Below are positions 21,989 through 23,519 of a DNA stretch of 23,519 nt, piece after piece. The stretch's first letter is position 1. Each line of letters starts with the position of its first letter. The stretch covers positions 1 to 23,519 of the forward strand of contig JANPDA010000389.1 in NCBI GenBank assembly GCA_031431235.1, in the 5' to 3' direction. This stretch comes from JANNSW01 sp031431235 (GTDB lineage: Bacteria; Pseudomonadota; Alphaproteobacteria; Rhizobiales; Hyphomicrobiaceae). The notes below the pieces were generated by a model that saw nothing but the letters and a program-made list of their open reading frames with translations, was not told the DNA's origin and did no database searches. Position numbers and translations under genes: made by a program.

Positions 21989-22100
21989 CGTCATTCCCGC
22001 GAAGGCGGGAATCCAGACAAGCCGCTGATATCGTGTGGAGAATTGGCTGGATGCCCGCCTTCCGTGCGGAGCACGCCTTCGCCGTGACGCGGGCATGACG
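21989..22100. repeat. palindromic intergenic element (dRS3-like, MITE-like)
   Basis: The element starts CGTCATTCCCGCG and ends CGCGGGCATGACG, imperfect inverted termini. The left arm (21990-22016) contains ATTCCC-N8-GGGAAT (21993-22012), the pattern of the neisserial dRS3 repeat and of similar repeats widespread in Proteobacteria. The inverse partner CTGGATGCCCGCCTT (22047-22061) faces it, but the right arm is 26 nt longer than the left because of an extra hairpin-forming segment (CGTGC-GGA-GCACG, 22063-22075). It lies between the convergent Rieske oxygenase and ispE genes, where it could form a bidirectional terminator-like hairpin. The rest of the gap shows nothing. Confidence 0.8.
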
Positions 22101-22149
22101 ACCCAGGTGTATGAACTTGTGATTCCGGGCTAGCTCTAGCGCAGCCCGT

Positions 22150-23010
22150 TCAGTGCAGTCGCGTGGGGGCGACCCACCAGGCCCGATGGTGCTGTGCGAG
22201 CTGGCGGGCGGCGGCCTCGGCCGTTTCGTCATTCGCGTAGAGCCCAAAGCATGTCGCGCCGCTGCCCGAGAGCCGCGCCAGCAGGCAGCCTCTGGTCGCG
22301 CGCAATGCTGCGAGGACGCCGGCAACCGGCGGGCAGAGCCGGATGGCTGGCGGCTCCAGATCGTTGCGACTGGCGATGATCCCAGCGATCAGTGCCGCAC
22401 GATCCCGCGGCAGGCCATTCCCGATCAGCGGGCGGAGGGGGGCGAGCGGGGCCGCGGCGAGCTCGCCAAACACGGCTGCGGTTGCAAGTAGCACCATCGG
22501 ATTGACCAACACGGCCGGGATCGGCCCGATGGCCGGCCATGGCGTCACACGCTCACCCAGGCCCTGCATGCGAGAGATCCGACTGACGAGGCAAACCGGT
22601 ACGTCCGCCCCGACGCGGCGGGCGAGCGAGGGCAAATCGGGCGGTGACGCGAGCCCCGCATTGGTTCGCGCCAGCAAGCGCAGACATGCGGCAGCATCGG
22701 CCGAGCCGCCACCCAGACCGGCCGCCACCGGCAGGTTCTTGACGAGATGCAGCGCCCCGACACGGACGCCTGGCCAAGCCGAGCGTGCAACCTCGATCGT
22801 CTTGTCGAGCAGGTTGGTGCCTTGGATGCCGGCGGCGAACGGTCCCTCGAGCGTCAGCCCGGACGGTCGATCCGGATCCAGCTCCAGCCGGTCGCCAACG
22901 CTGGCGAAGGCAACCAGGCTGTCGAGCTCATGGTAGCCATCGCCGCGGCGACCAAGGATCTCGAGCGTGAGGTTCACCTTGGCAGCAGCATGCTCGAGGA
23001 GACGTGCCAT
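22150..23010 (-). CDS. ispE: 4-diphosphocytidyl-2-C-methyl-D-erythritol kinase
   Basis: GHMP-family kinase of the MEP pathway; phosphorylates CDP-ME at the 2-position using ATP, toward isopentenyl diphosphate. The 286-residue chain has AAAKVNLTLEILGRRGDGYHEL (8-29), the ATP-binding PVAAGLGGGSADAAA (94-108) and the C-terminal GHMP motif LSGSGATCFGLY. The ATG at 23010 has GGAG about 9 nt upstream and matches the family start. It lies 39 nt downstream of the TPR protein gene on the same strand, a frequent arrangement in alphaproteobacteria. Assignment is secure. Confidence 0.96.
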   Translation of the reverse strand: MARLLEHAAAKVNLTLEILGRRGDGYHELDSLVAFASVGDRLELDPDRPSGLTLEGPFAAGIQGTNLLDKTIEVARSAWPGVRVGALHLVKNLPVAAGLGGGSADAAACLRLLARTNAGLASPPDLPSLARRVGADVPVCLVSRISRMQGLGERVTPWPAIGPIPAVLVNPMVLLATAAVFGELAAAPLAPLRPLIGNGLPRDRAALIAGIIASRNDLEPPAIRLCPPVAGVLAALRATRGCLLARLSGSGATCFGLYANDETAEAAARQLAQHHRAWWVAPTRLH

Positions 23011-23049
23011 CGCTTCGCTCCGCCGGTCTCGAAGCTCTCAGCGGACCAG

Positions 23050-23519
23050 CTATTGCTGCTGGACGGGCTCGGCTTCCCCGGCAGCCGCGGCTGCCTTCTG
23101 GTCGGTGGCGGGATCGGCCTGCGATCCGGCGTCTCCGGTCGACTGACCGCCAGCCAGGCCCGAGCGGATCTTGGCCTCGATCTTGGGGATCTCCTCGGCT
23201 TCCGGCTTCAGGGTCAGTGATTGCGCCCACTGGAAACGGGCTTCCAGCCGCCGCCCGGCCTGCCAATAGGCATCTCCCAGATGATCGTTGATGACGGGAT
23301 CGTCGGGCTTCAGCTCGACCGCGCGCTCGAGCTCGGTCACGGCGTCGGGGTAGCGTCCCAGCCGATAAAAGGCCCAGCCGAGGCTGTCGACGAAATAGCC
23401 GTCCTCCGGCTTGAGCTTGACGGCCTTGCGGATCATGTCGAGCGCTGGCTCGAGGTTGAGGTTCTTGTCGACCCAGGAATAGCCCAGATAGTTGAGCACG
23501 AGCGGCTGCTCGCCGTCGA
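23050..23519 (-). CDS. TPR-repeat protein, C-terminal part (runs off the window)
   Basis: Only the last 156 or so codons are present; the open frame continues past the window edge, so the GTG at 23499 is an internal valine, not a start. The visible part has tandem tetratricopeptide repeats: VLNYLGYSWVD, then MIRKAVKLKPEDGYFVDSLG, then ELERAVELKPDDPVINDHLG, each with the A-x3-P ending of a TPR, followed by ARFQWAQSL. The C-terminus is a low-complexity Ala/Gln/Glu tail. In alphaproteobacteria such proteins next to ispE are often large secreted or periplasmic TPR proteins; whether this one has a signal peptide cannot be seen here. Confidence 0.85.
   Translation of the reverse strand, partial: DGEQPLVLNYLGYSWVDKNLNLEPALDMIRKAVKLKPEDGYFVDSLGWAFYRLGRYPDAVTELERAVELKPDDPVINDHLGDAYWQAGRRLEARFQWAQSLTLKPEAEEIPKIEAKIRSGLAGGQSTGDAGSQADPATDQKAAAAAGEAEPVQQQ

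Noticed and set aside
1..23519. tRNA, rRNA, CRISPR arrays, complete insertion sequences or integrase genes
   Set aside because: None was recognised by reading. The intergenic spaces are short and no direct-repeat array or transposase motif was seen; a covariance-model scan was not possible.

Overview
This window is high-GC chromosomal DNA from an alphaproteobacterium. The evidence is the trmL|petA-petB-petC arrangement with separate cytochrome b and c1 genes, a DUF2007/TrmN6-like pair divergent from a long-chain polyprenyl diphosphate synthase (ubiquinone tail), tadA divergent from an RluB-type pseudouridine synthase, and a TPR protein next to ispE. The genus cannot be decided from the sequence alone. 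The separate petB and petC argue against the Bradyrhizobium-type lineage, which carries a fused fbcH.

Layout. 1-1.7 kb: an accessory-looking corner with a small membrane protein and a membrane-anchored helical-repeat protein, tail to tail and overlapping. 1.7-6.6 kb (minus strand): trmL, a DauA-like FAD amino-acid dehydrogenase, an EamA transporter, an HSL-type alpha/beta hydrolase and serS, all closely spaced; the middle three have gaps of only 6 and 1 nt. 6.9-9.7 kb: the cytochrome bc1 operon petABC, with a TTG start on petA. 9.8-13.2 kb: uvrC, then tadA (minus) and an RluB-like gene (plus). 13.2-18.5 kb: a glycan-modification island. 18.5-19.6 kb: a TrmN6-like methyltransferase and a DUF2007 protein in an ATGA-coupled pair. 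19.7-21.9 kb: polyprenyl diphosphate synthase and a Rieske mononuclear-iron oxygenase. 21.9-22.15 kb: a palindromic intergenic repeat. 22.15-23.5 kb: ispE and the C-terminal part of a TPR protein that runs off the window.

The most interesting element is the large minus-strand protein at 14850-17657. It joins a NodB/CE4-like polysaccharide deacetylase domain, a PAPS-dependent sulfotransferase domain and two copies of a beta-sandwich-like module in one ~935-residue chain. That order matches, by analogy, the animal heparan sulfate N-deacetylase/N-sulfotransferases and is a fused counterpart of the separate rhizobial NodB and NodH activities. It lies 39 nt upstream of a GT4-type glycosyltransferase in the same orientation and is divergent from a class I methyltransferase whose leader carries a perfect 14-bp palindrome. 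The three genes plausibly build, deacetylate, sulfate and possibly methylate a surface glycan. Just behind the methyltransferase is a short coding remnant resembling the extreme C-terminus of secreted RTX/calcium-binding proteins, a sign of past rearrangement at the edge of this island.

All family assignments come from reading motifs and from memory of the families; no database search was possible.
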